Positions 35,505 to 44,679 of a stretch of DNA of 64,000 nt are shown here, in pieces. Below the pieces are notes generated by a model. It saw only the letters and a list, made by a program, of their open reading frames with translations, was not told the origin of the DNA and made no database searches. The DNA is from Clostridiaceae bacterium (GTDB lineage Bacteria > Bacillota > Clostridia > Clostridiales > Clostridiaceae). The DNA lies in the NCBI GenBank assembly GCA_902363375.1, contig CABIZX010000003.1, positions 64,097-128,096 on the forward strand, given 5' to 3'. The translations under genes were made by a program, and so were the position numbers. Numbering within the stretch: the first letter of the stretch is position 1; every line of letters starts with the position of its first letter.

Positions 35505-36672
35505 GATGCTAAAACTTATTCCTGTAATATTTCTGTCTTTATTGCTTACAGGATGTTGGGATAGTGTAGAGATTGATAGGAAAGCTTTTGTATCCACCAT
35601 AGGAATAGATGTAGGAGATGACATTAAGGTTAGAAATGAGATGATAAACTCCCAAAAGGGTGAATCAGAAGAAAATATTGAAAATATCAGTGCGCTAAAG
35701 GTTACTTATGGATTTCCAGATATTAGAAATATGGATGCTAAAAAAGGAGCTGCGCCTGAACTTTCTATAACAGTAAATGGATATTCTATGACAGATGCAT
35801 ACTTTAAGGCACTAGGAAAGAGTAGTAGAACATTGCACTTTGGTCATAGTAAGCTATTACTTTTAAGCGATGAATTATTCAAATATCCTGAAGTGTTAAA
35901 AGAGATTATGGATTATATAGAAAGAGAGCCGAGCTTAAACAGGACAATTATTATGGCCATAGTCAAAGGAAAGGCTAAAGATTATGTAGAAGTTAAACCT
36001 GTAATGGAAGAAAATATAGATAATTATATAACTAGCCTTATGGGAAATAGTAGTAAGAATGGAACAGTAGCTCCTATAACATTAACTAAGTATATAGACA
36101 TGATTAAATCCTATAATACAAGTATGTTACCTGTATTTTCTATTAAAAATGAGAATGATATACTGCTTACAGGAATGGCAGTTATAAAAGATTATTCTAT
36201 TCAAGATTATTTAACAAACAACCAGATGACAGACATACAAATACTAAAGGGGGATATTGGAGCTTGTAGGAAAGCTGTAATGAGAAATAATCATAATATA
36301 GATTATTATATAAAAAATGTAGAGAGAGATTTACAGGTAGATTATAAGAATGACAGGTTACAATTAAAGTATATTATAGGGACAGAAGGTACATTAAAAG
36401 GATATTATACTGAAGGAGAAAAATTAGATAGTAAAGTAATAGAGGAAATTGAAAAACAGTTTGACGAATCTATGAGAAGAGATTTTGAAAATATCATAAA
36501 CTTTACTAGAAATAATTTAAAAGTTGATATCTTAGATGTAGGAAGCGATATTCGTAGATTTCATAAGGGAATATGGAATGAAGTAAAAGATAATTGGCCA
36601 GAAGCACTGAAAAGTGCAGAGATAACAATTGAAGTAAATAATGATATAAGAAATATAGGATTATCAAACTAA
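35494..36672 (+). CDS. gerKC: Spore germination receptor C subunit (Ger(x)C lipoprotein)
   Basis: 392-aa lipoprotein. The signal peptide ends in a lipobox LLLTGCWD (Cys ~21), followed by EIDRKAFVSTIGIDVG, which is the conserved Ger(x)C start. LHFGHSKLLLLSDEL and the C-terminal GKGIW-like segment (FHKGIWNEVKDNWPE) match the family. Starts at GTG inside the end of gerKB behind AGGAGGG. Completes the receptor operon. Confidence 0.9.
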   Translation: MKNKMLKLIPVIFLSLLLTGCWDSVEIDRKAFVSTIGIDVGDDIKVRNEMINSQKGESEENIENISALKVTYGFPDIRNMDAKKGAAPELSITVNGYSMTDAYFKALGKSSRTLHFGHSKLLLLSDELFKYPEVLKEIMDYIEREPSLNRTIIMAIVKGKAKDYVEVKPVMEENIDNYITSLMGNSSKNGTVAPITLTKYIDMIKSYNTSMLPVFSIKNENDILLTGMAVIKDYSIQDYLTNNQMTDIQILKGDIGACRKAVMRNNHNIDYYIKNVERDLQVDYKNDRLQLKYIIGTEGTLKGYYTEGEKLDSKVIEEIEKQFDESMRRDFENIINFTRNNLKVDILDVGSDIRRFHKGIWNEVKDNWPEALKSAEITIEVNNDIRNIGLSN

Positions 36673-36698
36673 TAAAAATAAAAAATATAAATTAAAGT

Positions 36699-36726
36699 GA
36701 ATATAACTTGTCCATATGGTAACAAT
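36699..36726 (+). promoter_or_regulatory. Candidate sigma-F promoter of spoIIR
   Basis: GGTAACAAT at 36718–36726 fits the forespore sigma-F −10 pattern GGnnAnAnT at every fixed position. GAATA lies 14 bases upstream in the place of GYATA. spoIIR is a known sigma-F target, so the match is meaningful despite its short length. Confidence 0.5.
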
Positions 36727-36761
36727 TAAGATATGATTTTAAGTTTTAGGAGGAAAAAACG

Positions 36762-37511
36762 ATGAAAAAAATTATATCTATAGTTGTTACCATGTTTGTT
36801 TTATTTATATTTTTAGTTCAAGTTCAAGGGGTTGAGGCAGTTAATGCTGATAATGAAGAAAATATGGACGAACAGGTTTCGATAGAAGATATCTCAAGTA
36901 AATTAATTAGATTTCATGTTATTGCCAACAGTGATAATGAGAAAGATCAAAATCTAAAACTTAAAGTTAGAGATGAGGTTTTAGAATATATACAACCACT
37001 TTTGAAAGATAGTAGGGATATAGAAGAGTCTAGAGAAATTTTAAAAAGAGAAAATGAAAAAATTCTTGAGATAGCCAGAGAAGTTATCAAAGAAAATGGA
37101 TATAATTATTCAGTAGAGTCTACCTTAGATAAGGAGTACTTTCCAGTTAAAACCTATGGTAATATTACGTTACCTCAAGGTGAATACGAAGCATATAGAA
37201 TAATAATTGGTACAGGAGAAGGGCAAAATTGGTGGTGTGTTATGTTTCCTCCAATATGTTTTGTAGATATAACTAAAGGGGAAGTTGCCTATGAAGAGAC
37301 CGAAGAAGAGATGAAGAGAGTACTAAATGATGAAGAGTTTAATATGGTAGACAATGTTAATACAAAAGATATAAAGAATAAAGAAGTAGAAAAAGATAAA
37401 AAAAAGAGTGAAGAAAAGAATAATGATATGAATATAGCTGATAATACTGAAGATAACAATATAGTGATAAAATTTAAAATTGAGGATATATTTAAGAATC
37501 TATTTAAATAA
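36762..37511 (+). CDS. spoIIR: Stage II sporulation protein R
   Basis: 249 aa. N-terminal signal/anchor (IISIVVTMFVLFIFLVQVQGV), then the SpoIIR core: LIRFHVIANSDNEKDQNLKLKVRDEVL near residue 50, FPVKTYGNITLPQGEYEAYRI and WWCVMFPPICFVD. SpoIIR is secreted from the forespore and triggers pro-sigma-E processing by SpoIIGA. A Lys/Glu/Asp-rich tail follows residue ~180. AGGAGG before the ATG. Own transcript, with a candidate sigma-F promoter upstream. Confidence 0.93.
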   Translation: MKKIISIVVTMFVLFIFLVQVQGVEAVNADNEENMDEQVSIEDISSKLIRFHVIANSDNEKDQNLKLKVRDEVLEYIQPLLKDSRDIEESREILKRENEKILEIAREVIKENGYNYSVESTLDKEYFPVKTYGNITLPQGEYEAYRIIIGTGEGQNWWCVMFPPICFVDITKGEVAYEETEEEMKRVLNDEEFNMVDNVNTKDIKNKEVEKDKKKSEEKNNDMNIADNTEDNNIVIKFKIEDIFKNLFK

Positions 37512-37522
37512 TGTTGAATATG

Positions 37523-37581
37523 ATAGTGAACATATATAAAATATAAAGAGTATAATTTATTTATGTTCACTATTTATTTTT
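37523..37581 (+). terminator. Inverted repeat after spoIIR
   Basis: ATAGTGAACAT at 37523 and ATGTTCACTAT at 37563 are perfect complements, followed by TTATTTTTG. The 29-nt AT-rich loop makes it a plausible but not textbook terminator. Confidence 0.55.
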
Positions 37582-37631
37582 GTAATGAATAGATTGTACC
37601 AAGGATAAAATTATTTTTAGGAGTGATAGAG

Positions 37632-38654
37632 ATGAAGAAGGTAGCAATACTATTTGGAGGACAATCAACTGAGCATGAGGTGTCTAGAGTATCGGCGACT
37701 TCCGTTTTAAGTCATATAGATAAAGAAAAATATAATATATTCCCAATAGGTATAACTAAAGAAGGAAAATGGTTTCTATACAAAGGGGATATAGAGAACA
37801 TAGGAACTGGAAAATGGGAAGAAGACGATGCTAATAAAATTGAAGATGGAATTGAATTATTATTAAATAAAGAAGTTGATGTGGTATTCCCTGTGCTCCA
37901 TGGTATGTATGGAGAAGATGGAACTATTCAAGGTTTATGCAAATTAATGAAATTACCATGTGTAGGACCTTCAGTAATGAGCTCTGCGGTATGTATGGAT
38001 AAGGTTTATACAAAGTATCTTTTAGAGCATGAAGGTATAAAACAAGCAGCATATGTAGTAGTAAATGCATTTGAATATGGAAATGATGGGGAAAGACTCA
38101 TAGATGAAATTGAAGAAAAGCTAGGATATCCTTGTTTTGTAAAACCTGCAAACAGTGGATCTTCTGTAGGAATAACTAAGGCTCATGATAGAGAAAGTCT
38201 TAAAGTGGGATTAGTAGAAGCCTTAAAACATGATAGAAAAATTCTTGTAGAAGAAGGATTAAATGCTAGAGAGATTGAAGTTGCTGTACTTGGCAATGAT
38301 GACCCAAAAGCGTCAATACCAGGAGAGATAATTCCAGCTAAAGAGTTTTATGATTATGAAGCTAAATATACAAATGCTGAATCTAAGCTTTTAATTCCAG
38401 CTAATTTGAGTGAAGAAGAAATGACTATCATAAGAAATCTATCTGTTAAGATTTATAAAAAATTAGATTGTGCAGGTATGGCTAGAGTAGACTTTTTAGT
38501 AGATAAAGAAAGTGGAGAAGTATATTTAAATGAAGTAAATACTATACCAGGATTTACAAGTATAAGTATGTATCCTAAGATGTGGGAAGCTACAGGATTA
38601 TCATACAGTAGACTTATAGATAGATTAATTGAATTAGCAGTTGAGAGAGGTTAG
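37632..38654 (+). CDS. ddl: D-alanine–D-alanine ligase
   Basis: 340-aa ATP-grasp enzyme joining two D-Ala for peptidoglycan. Motifs: MKKVAILFGGQSTEHEVSRVSA at the start, VFPVLHGMYGEDGTIQGL (substrate Glu/His), CFVKPANSGSSVGITKAH (ATP-binding loop) and MARVDFLVDK … VYLNEVNTIPGFTSISMYPKMW (metal ligands). ATG 37632 is preceded by TTTAGGAGTGA; the GTG at 37623 is part of that ribosome site. Confidence 0.93.
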   Translation: MKKVAILFGGQSTEHEVSRVSATSVLSHIDKEKYNIFPIGITKEGKWFLYKGDIENIGTGKWEEDDANKIEDGIELLLNKEVDVVFPVLHGMYGEDGTIQGLCKLMKLPCVGPSVMSSAVCMDKVYTKYLLEHEGIKQAAYVVVNAFEYGNDGERLIDEIEEKLGYPCFVKPANSGSSVGITKAHDRESLKVGLVEALKHDRKILVEEGLNAREIEVAVLGNDDPKASIPGEIIPAKEFYDYEAKYTNAESKLLIPANLSEEEMTIIRNLSVKIYKKLDCAGMARVDFLVDKESGEVYLNEVNTIPGFTSISMYPKMWEATGLSYSRLIDRLIELAVERG

Positions 38655-38843
38655 TAAATAAAATTCATTATTAGCATTACTTTCAAGTTGATAGTAATAA
38701 AATAAAATAGTAATATTATTATATGTGTTATTTAAATGCTTCTATAAGTTAATATGATATAAATAAATTAATATACTATAGATTGAGATAAAAGATACAG
38801 AATGAAAAATAAAGAATACGAAGAGAGTTAGGTGGAAAAGAAT

Positions 38844-39824
38844 ATGACAAGAGCATTAGCTATGGTTTCAGGTGGATTAGATAGTATTCTTGCAGCAAAA
38901 TTAATTAAAGATCAAGGAATTGAGGTTATAGGAGTATGTTTTAAATCTCATTTCTTCAATGAAGAGAATGCAAGAAGAATGACAAAACAAATAGGAATAC
39001 CTTTAGAGGTAGTAGATTTTAGAAAAGATCATTTTGAAATGGTTAAAAACCCTAAGCATGGATATGGAAAGAATATGAATCCTTGTATTGATTGTCATGC
39101 TATGATGATGAAATATTCTGGAGAGCTTTTAGAAAAGTTAAATGCAGATTTTATTATTACAGGAGAAGTTTTAAATCAAAGACCTATGTCTCAAAATAGA
39201 AGTGCCTTAGATAAGGTTAAAAATGAAAGTGGAATAGGAAGTAAAATTCTTAGACCTCTTTGTGCTAAAAATTTAGCGCCTACAGAGATGGAGGAGAATG
39301 GGCTAGTAGATAGAGAAAAGCTTCTAAACATACAAGGAAGATCAAGAAAAATCCAAATGGAACTTGCTAAGGAATGGGGAATAAAGGAATATCCATCACC
39401 AGCAGGTGGATGCAAGTTAACAGAACCAAACTATTCTGTGAGACTTAAAGAGCTTTTATCTCATAACCAAAACCCAGAGGAAAGAGAGCTTGCATTACTT
39501 AGAGTAGGACGTCACTTTAGGATTACTCCTAAGGCTAAGGTTATATCAACAAGGACTCAAGATGAAGGGGAAATGATTAAGGATCTTCTTCAAGAAGGAG
39601 ATACAATACTTCTAGTTCAAGACTTTAATGGTTCTATGGTAGTTGTTATAGGAGAAGCTTCAGATGAGGTAATATCTATAGCAGCTAAGATTGCTATAAG
39701 ATATAGCAAAGGAAAAGATGAGCCAAAGGTTACAGTTAGATATTCAGAATTTGGTAGCAAGGAGCATAAGACTATAGAGGAGACTTGTGCAACTGAAGAG
39801 GAACTAAATTCTTATCTTATATAG
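38844..39824 (+). CDS. ThiI-like PP-loop protein with C-terminal NFACT-R-like domain
   Basis: 326 aa. PP-loop ATP pyrophosphatase motif MVSGGLDSILAAKL at residues 7–20, ‘NPCIDCH’ Cys pair near 81 and SPAGGCKLTEPNY near 185, the pattern of tRNA sulfurtransferases (MnmA/ThiI/TtuA class). The C-terminal ~90 residues (LLRVGRHFRI … GDTILLVQDFNGSMVVVIG … VRYSEFG) look like the small NFACT RNA-binding-like domain found fused to such enzymes in some anaerobes. It probably thiolates a tRNA uridine; position unknown. ATG 38844 is eight bases after AGGTGG. Confidence 0.75.
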   Translation: MTRALAMVSGGLDSILAAKLIKDQGIEVIGVCFKSHFFNEENARRMTKQIGIPLEVVDFRKDHFEMVKNPKHGYGKNMNPCIDCHAMMMKYSGELLEKLNADFIITGEVLNQRPMSQNRSALDKVKNESGIGSKILRPLCAKNLAPTEMEENGLVDREKLLNIQGRSRKIQMELAKEWGIKEYPSPAGGCKLTEPNYSVRLKELLSHNQNPEERELALLRVGRHFRITPKAKVISTRTQDEGEMIKDLLQEGDTILLVQDFNGSMVVVIGEASDEVISIAAKIAIRYSKGKDEPKVTVRYSEFGSKEHKTIEETCATEEELNSYLI

Positions 39825-39938
39825 AAAAGTTTTTATTTCAAAGAATTTTAACTATATATCTTTTTAAAAAGTTTTAAATTACCTTCGAATTTAAATAGTG
39901 TTTAATTGAAGTTTGAAGGAAGAATAGAGGGAAGTATT

Positions 39939-40355
39939 ATGGATAAGGATGCTGTGATTAGAGTTAGTAGCATACAGAATAATGATGAGAATGAACGTAT
40001 TGAAATTGTTAGTCCAGGATCATTCTTGAAAGAAGAAGATGAATATGTAGCTACTTATGAGGAAACAGAACTTTCGGGGTTAGGCGATACATTGACTACC
40101 TTTAGAATAGGCAAAAATTATTTTAACCTTATAAGAGAAGGTGACATAAATACAAATATGGAGTTTAAAAATGGAAGTAGTTCATCTATTTTATATAATA
40201 CTCCTCATGGTGGTTTATGTATTAAAATTAAAACTAATGATGTACACATAGATATAAACGAAGATGGTGGAAAAGTTAAAGTTGATTACGATGTTATAAT
40301 AGCTAAAGATCAAGTTATTAATACTAAACTTATAGCTACCATTGATGTTAAATAA
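39939..40355 (+). CDS. DUF1934 (YwiB-like) beta-barrel protein
   Basis: 138 aa, predicted all-beta: DAVIRVSSIQNND at the start, EYVATYEETELSGLGDTLTTFRIG, then ILYNTPHGGLCIKIKTNDVHID and DYDVIIAKDQV. This matches the DUF1934/YwiB calycin-like family, of unknown function. ATG 39939 has AGAGGGAAG five bases upstream; the longer TTG-started ORF would include this site. In several Firmicutes the gene stands beside argS/rpoE; here it is beside a sigma-54-type activator. Confidence 0.75.
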   Translation: MDKDAVIRVSSIQNNDENERIEIVSPGSFLKEEDEYVATYEETELSGLGDTLTTFRIGKNYFNLIREGDINTNMEFKNGSSSSILYNTPHGGLCIKIKTNDVHIDINEDGGKVKVDYDVIIAKDQVINTKLIATIDVK

Positions 40356-40434
40356 ATATAAAATTTATAGTATATAATTTCTTATATTAACTTAAGAAGG
40401 ATATGTATATTTATAAGACTAAAGAAATTTTACT

Positions 40435-40475
40435 GGAGGCTATGCAAATTTTTAATGCATAGCTTCTATTTTTGA
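40435..40475 (+). terminator. Terminator between DUF1934 gene and regulator
   Basis: GGAGGCTATGCA pairs with TGCATAGCTTCT (two wobbles), followed by ATTTTTG. Confidence 0.7.
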
Positions 40476-40489
40476 AGGGGATGTAAATT

Positions 40490-41422
40490 TTGTATAGTTT
40501 TGATGATATAATTGGAAATAGCATAGAAATAAAAAAGGTTAAAGAGCTAGCTATGAAGGTATGTAATTCAAAATCTCCAATTTTGGTTTATGGTGATACA
40601 GGAACTGGCAAAGAATTGATAGTACAAGCTATACATAATAGCTCTAAGAGAAGGAAAAAGCCTTTTATAGCTCAAAACTGTGCAGCCATTCCAGAAAACT
40701 TATTAGAAAGTATTTTCTTTGGAGTAGGTAAAGGTGGATTTACTGGAGCTATAGAGTCGGAAGGATTGTTTCAGGCAGCTAATGGAGGAACTCTATATTT
40801 AGATGAGTTAAATTCTATGGATTTGATTTTCCAAGGTAAATTATTAAGAGTAATTCAAGAAGGGGAATTTAGAAGAATAGGTGAAACTGAAATTGAAAAG
40901 ACCGATGTAAGAATAATAGCATCAGTAAATGAAGATCCTGATTTTTTAGTTAAGAGTAATAAACTAAGAAAAGACCTGTATTATAGGCTTAATGTTATAA
41001 GAATTAATATGCCAGAATTAAATGTTAGAAAAGAAGACATACCTTTACTAGTAGAAATGTTTATAGAGAAGCATAACAAAAGATTAGGGGCTAGTATAAG
41101 TGGAATAAATAGTTCTGCATTAGAGCTTTTAATGAAAAAAGATTATGATGGGAATGTAAGAGAATTAGAGCATATAATTGAAGGAGCTTTAAACTATAAA
41201 AGAGATGGAATTATTGAAATTTCAGATTTGCAGTTAAACAGCACTATTGAAAATTTATCTCTTAAAAAGAGACTTGAAAATATGGAAATTAAGTATATAA
41301 AGGAAGCATTGATTATTCATGATAATAATGTAAGTAAAGCAAGTGAATTCTTAGATATACCAAGACAAACTCTACAATATAAAATATCTAAATATAAAAT
41401 AATAGATTTAATAAAAAAATAA
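40490..41422 (+). CDS. Sigma-54-dependent activator without sensory domain (PspF-like)
   Basis: 310 aa: the AAA+ domain begins almost at residue 1. Walker A is GDTGTGKELIVQAIH near 38; the sigma-54 contact loop reads GGFTGA rather than GAFTGA near 81; Walker B is GGTLYLDELNS near 98; an arginine-finger region (RKDLYYRLNVIRI) follows. The C-terminal Fis-type HTH (NNVSKASEFLDIPRQTLQYKISKYKI) is complete. No PAS, GAF or response-receiver domain precedes it, so activity must be set by a partner protein or by expression, as for PspF. TTG start, nine bases after GAAGGGG. Targets unknown. Confidence 0.85.
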   Translation: MYSFDDIIGNSIEIKKVKELAMKVCNSKSPILVYGDTGTGKELIVQAIHNSSKRRKKPFIAQNCAAIPENLLESIFFGVGKGGFTGAIESEGLFQAANGGTLYLDELNSMDLIFQGKLLRVIQEGEFRRIGETEIEKTDVRIIASVNEDPDFLVKSNKLRKDLYYRLNVIRINMPELNVRKEDIPLLVEMFIEKHNKRLGASISGINSSALELLMKKDYDGNVRELEHIIEGALNYKRDGIIEISDLQLNSTIENLSLKKRLENMEIKYIKEALIIHDNNVSKASEFLDIPRQTLQYKISKYKIIDLIKK

Positions 41423-41801
41423 AAATAGTTATGTATTTTAAATGATTTAAATATACGTATAAATATAAAATATATGGATATAATAGGAAATGGTGTAAAA
41501 GGTTTATTTTAACATCACTTTATCTACATCTATCATAATAAATATTTTTTACTTATTGATGGATTTTTCAAAAATATAGTGTATACTTATATAGTAAAAT
41601 ATACAATATTAGAATTCTGCATGTTTATAATTAAGAGGATTAAATAAAAGGATTATAAATATATAATATAAATAGTAATACATTTTAAAAGGAAGCATAA
41701 GGCTTCTATCATTTATTATTAATAGAAACTTATATTAAGCATATAAAAATTTATTTCCAAAGTTACAGTTAAATGAAATATACAATTTAGGAGGTGATCC
41801 T
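41423..41801. other. Leader region upstream of rho
   Basis: 379 AT-rich bases with no gene. They hold at least one promoter for rho, none close enough to consensus to call, and a weak GAAGC/GCTTC hairpin at about 41693–41707. A long untranslated leader is common for rho because of autoregulation; no specific element is recognised. Confidence 0.35.
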
Positions 41802-43373
41802 TTGAATAATGAAAATTTACATAGCATGAATGTTATAGAATTGAAGAGTATTGCAAAGGAATTAGGAATAAAAAATATTGCTAAATTTAAAAAAAGTGAG
41901 CTAATTGAAGAAATTAAAAAGGTATCTTTAAAATCTAGTGAATCTAAGAATGATGATGAGGGCCATAAGAATAATGAAAAAATACAGCCCGCTCAAATAG
42001 AAAAAGAAGGTATAATTCTTAAGGAAAGGATTACCAGGAGGGAAATATCTGAAGATAGTAAGAATTATGGAAATGATAAACCTGTAACTAGAGAAAATAA
42101 TAATTATGGTAAGAGTGTTGATGATGAGTCTACTAGTAGGAATTCATATAATGAAGGATTAAATGAAACTAAGGAAAATACAATGGAAGAAAAAGTTGAC
42201 AGCATAGAAGAAAAACGTGAGAGATTAAAAAGCTTAATAAGTGAATCAGAAACAGCTAAAGGGGTATTTGAGTTAAGTGATAATGCTAACTTTGGTCTAC
42301 TTAGAATGAATAACTATTTAAGTAGTAATGAAGACATATATGTTTCAATATCTCAAGTTAGAAGATTTAATCTTAAGACTGGTGATGAGGTAGAAGGTAA
42401 AGTAAGGATGTCTAAAGAAGGCGAAAAGTACAAAGCCCTTCTACAGGTAATAAAAATAAATGGCGAAAATCCAGAAAAAGCTGTTGGTAGAGCTCCTTTT
42501 GAAAGGTTGACACCTATATATCCTACAGAAAGATTAAAATTAGAGACAGATGATTCTAAGGATTTATCTACAAGATTAATGGATATACTAGCACCTATAG
42601 GAAAGGGACAAAGAGGTGTAATAGTTGCTCCGCCTAAAGCAGGAAAAACTTCAATTTTAAAGAAAATAGCTCATAGTATAGCAGTTAATCATCCTGAGGT
42701 TAAAGTTATAGTACTTCTTATTGATGAAAGACCAGAGGAAGTTACAGATATGCAAAGATCTATTCAGGGGGATGTTATATATTCAACCTTCGATGAAGAG
42801 CCAGAACATCATGCTAAGGTAGCACACATGGTTCTTGAAAGAGCAAAGAGAATGGTAGAACAAGGACAAGATGTAATAATTCTTTTAGATAGTTTAACAA
42901 GACTTGCTAGAGCCTATAACTTAACTATAACAAGAACTGGTAGAACTCTATCAGGAGGATTAGATACAGGAGCCTTACTTATGCCTAAAAAATTCTTTGG
43001 GGCTGCTAGAAATGTTGAGGAAGGCGGAAGCTTAACAATCCTTGCCACAGCTCTGGTTGAAACTGGAAGCAGAATGGATGATATGATTTTTGAGGAGTTT
43101 AAAGGTACTGGTAATATGGAGGTTCATCTTGATAGGCAACTACAGGAAAGAAGAATATTCCCTGCTATAGATATATACAAATCAGGAACACGTAGAGAAG
43201 ATTTACTTCTTACAAAATCACAGCTTGAAGTCAGCTATAATATAAGAAAGATTATGTACAAGACAGGAAATCCTCAAGCGGTTACTGAAAAGCTTATAGG
43301 AATCTTATCAAAAACTGATAATAATGAAGAATTTTTTGAAGTTGTATCTAAGAATCAAGATATATTAAAGTAA
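41802..43373 (+). CDS. rho: Transcription termination factor Rho with disordered N-terminal insertion
   Basis: 523 aa. Residues 5–45 form the Rho N-domain ([20 protein letters not shown]). A ~95-residue insertion follows (about 46–142), low in hydrophobics, rich in Asn, Glu, Lys and Ser (e.g. [19 protein letters not shown]). Then the cold-shock RNA-binding domain ([12 protein letters not shown] … [19 protein letters not shown]), and the hexameric ATPase with Walker [15 protein letters not shown] near 280 and [13 protein letters not shown]. It unwinds RNA–DNA hybrids and terminates transcription. TTG start after AGGAGGTGATCC. The insertion resembles that in C. botulinum Rho, which was shown to be prion-like. 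Confidence 0.95.
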   Translation: MNNENLHSMNVIELKSIAKELGIKNIAKFKKSELIEEIKKVSLKSSESKNDDEGHKNNEKIQPAQIEKEGIILKERITRREISEDSKNYGNDKPVTRENNNYGKSVDDESTSRNSYNEGLNETKENTMEEKVDSIEEKRERLKSLISESETAKGVFELSDNANFGLLRMNNYLSSNEDIYVSISQVRRFNLKTGDEVEGKVRMSKEGEKYKALLQVIKINGENPEKAVGRAPFERLTPIYPTERLKLETDDSKDLSTRLMDILAPIGKGQRGVIVAPPKAGKTSILKKIAHSIAVNHPEVKVIVLLIDERPEEVTDMQRSIQGDVIYSTFDEEPEHHAKVAHMVLERAKRMVEQGQDVIILLDSLTRLARAYNLTITRTGRTLSGGLDTGALLMPKKFFGAARNVEEGGSLTILATALVETGSRMDDMIFEEFKGTGNMEVHLDRQLQERRIFPAIDIYKSGTRREDLLLTKSQLEVSYNIRKIMYKTGNPQAVTEKLIGILSKTDNNEEFFEVVSKNQDILK

Positions 43374-43454
43374 ATTATATAAAAGGGTTTGTGTGAAAAA
43401 ATAACTCATCATCTACAGAATGCTGAGATTATTTTCATACAAATCCTTTAAAAT

Positions 43455-43485
43455 ATAAAAAAATAGGAGAAGTAATCTTCTCCTA
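43455..43485 (-). terminator. Terminator for rpmE (minus)
   Basis: AGGAGAAG / CTTCTCCT stem with loop TAAT at 43465–43484, followed on the minus strand by ATTTTTTTAT. A longer imperfect repeat (43382–43451) after rho may terminate the plus strand. Confidence 0.75.
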
Positions 43486-43502
43486 CATAAAAATATATAT
43501 GA

Positions 43503-43712
43503 TTATTCGCTTTTAAGGTTGAATTTTTTCATAAACTTGTCAACTCTTCCACCAACGTCTACATTCTTTTGCTTACCTGTAAAGAATGGATGACATTTTG
43601 AACAAATATCAACTTTTAATTCTGGTTTAACAGAACCTGTTACAAAAGTGTTTCCACAAGCACATTTAACAACAGCTTCGTTGTTATAGTTTGGATGTAT
43701 TCCTTCTTGCAT
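43503..43712 (-). CDS. rpmE: 50S ribosomal protein L31 (zinc-binding type)
   Basis: 69 aa. Starts [21 protein letters not shown] and carries the four zinc ligands (CAC… and [12 protein letters not shown]), so it is the C+ form of bL31. Minus strand, convergent with rho, as is common in clostridia (rho–rpmE–tdk order kept). ATG after AGAGGTGAAAT. Confidence 0.95.
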   Translation of the reverse strand: MQEGIHPNYNNEAVVKCACGNTFVTGSVKPELKVDICSKCHPFFTGKQKNVDVGGRVDKFMKKFNLKSE

Positions 43713-43930
43713 TTCATTTCACCTCTTTCGATATAACATATATACCCGTATTATCAACTATTTGATTATAACATAGAGATAGTATAAGGTCAATATCATT
43801 ATTAGTTGTATTATATGGTATTAGATATATAAATAAAAAAATATACTCGCAATATTAATTTGATTAATGAGGATTTTTCTAATAAAATAGTATTGTATGA
43901 TTAATTGATGGACTTTGGAGGAATATTACT

Positions 43931-44533
43931 ATGAGTAAACTATATTTTAGATATGGAGCAATGAATTGTGGAAAGTCTACTAACCTTCTTCAAGTTGCTT
44001 ATAATTATGAAGAAAGAGGAATGAATACAATAATAATTAAGCCTAAGACAGATACAAAGGGTGGAAATAAAATTGTATCTAGACTTGGAGTTACAAAAGA
44101 AGTAGATTTAAGCTTTGGAAAAGAAGAAAATATTTTTACTACGGTAGAAGAATATATAAAAGAAAATGGACAAATTCATTGCATATTGGCAGATGAAGTT
44201 CAGTTTTTTTCTAAAAATCAAATTGATGAGTTGTTTATGATAGCTGTTAAGTTAGATATTCCAGTAATATGTTATGGACTTAGAACGGACTTCCAAATGG
44301 TAGGTTTTGAAGGAAGTGAGAGACTTCTGTTAATTGCTCATAGTTTAGAAGAGTTAAAGACAATTTGTAAATGTGGTAAGAAGGCTATAGTAAACGGAAG
44401 AAAAATTAATGGAAAATTTGTTTTTGAAGGTAATCAGGTTGCAATTGATAATGAAGATAATGTAGAATACGAAGCTCTTTGTCCACAATGTTATATTAAA
44501 TATCAAGAGGAAAACTTAAAATGTAAACATTGA
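43931..44533 (+). CDS. tdk: Thymidine kinase
   Basis: 200 aa, type II. P-loop GAMNCGKSTNLLQ near residue 8, IKPKTD, the DEVQFF Walker B-like motif near 88 (Glu is the catalytic base), the lasso CKCGKKAIVNGR and a C-terminal zinc site (CPQCY plus CKH). Phosphorylates thymidine in salvage. Ribosome site TTTGGAGGA. Confidence 0.95.
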   Translation: MSKLYFRYGAMNCGKSTNLLQVAYNYEERGMNTIIIKPKTDTKGGNKIVSRLGVTKEVDLSFGKEENIFTTVEEYIKENGQIHCILADEVQFFSKNQIDELFMIAVKLDIPVICYGLRTDFQMVGFEGSERLLLIAHSLEELKTICKCGKKAIVNGRKINGKFVFEGNQVAIDNEDNVEYEALCPQCYIKYQEENLKCKH

Positions 44534-44600
44534 ATATATAAGTTTCAACAGAGAAACTCTATATATCCCTTATCATAGTCTGTGTTAAGGGGTAATATGC
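44534..44600 (+). other. Tandem hairpins in the tdk–DUF1385 spacer
   Basis: ATATATAAGTTTC pairs with GAAACTCTATATAT (one bulge), and directly after it CCCTTA pairs with TAAGGG around a 13-nt loop. Neither is followed by a T-run. Likely a 3' stability element or an attenuating structure; no known family. Confidence 0.35.
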
Positions 44601-44679
44601 GTATAGAAGCTTAATTGCAACATATGAAATGTTTCAATGGTACCATAAATAGAAAAATAAAGAAAAGGTAGGTGTTAGC

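Noticed and set aside
44534..44600. Known riboswitch upstream of the DUF1385 gene
   Set aside because: The tandem hairpins do not show the conserved words of any riboswitch class I know.
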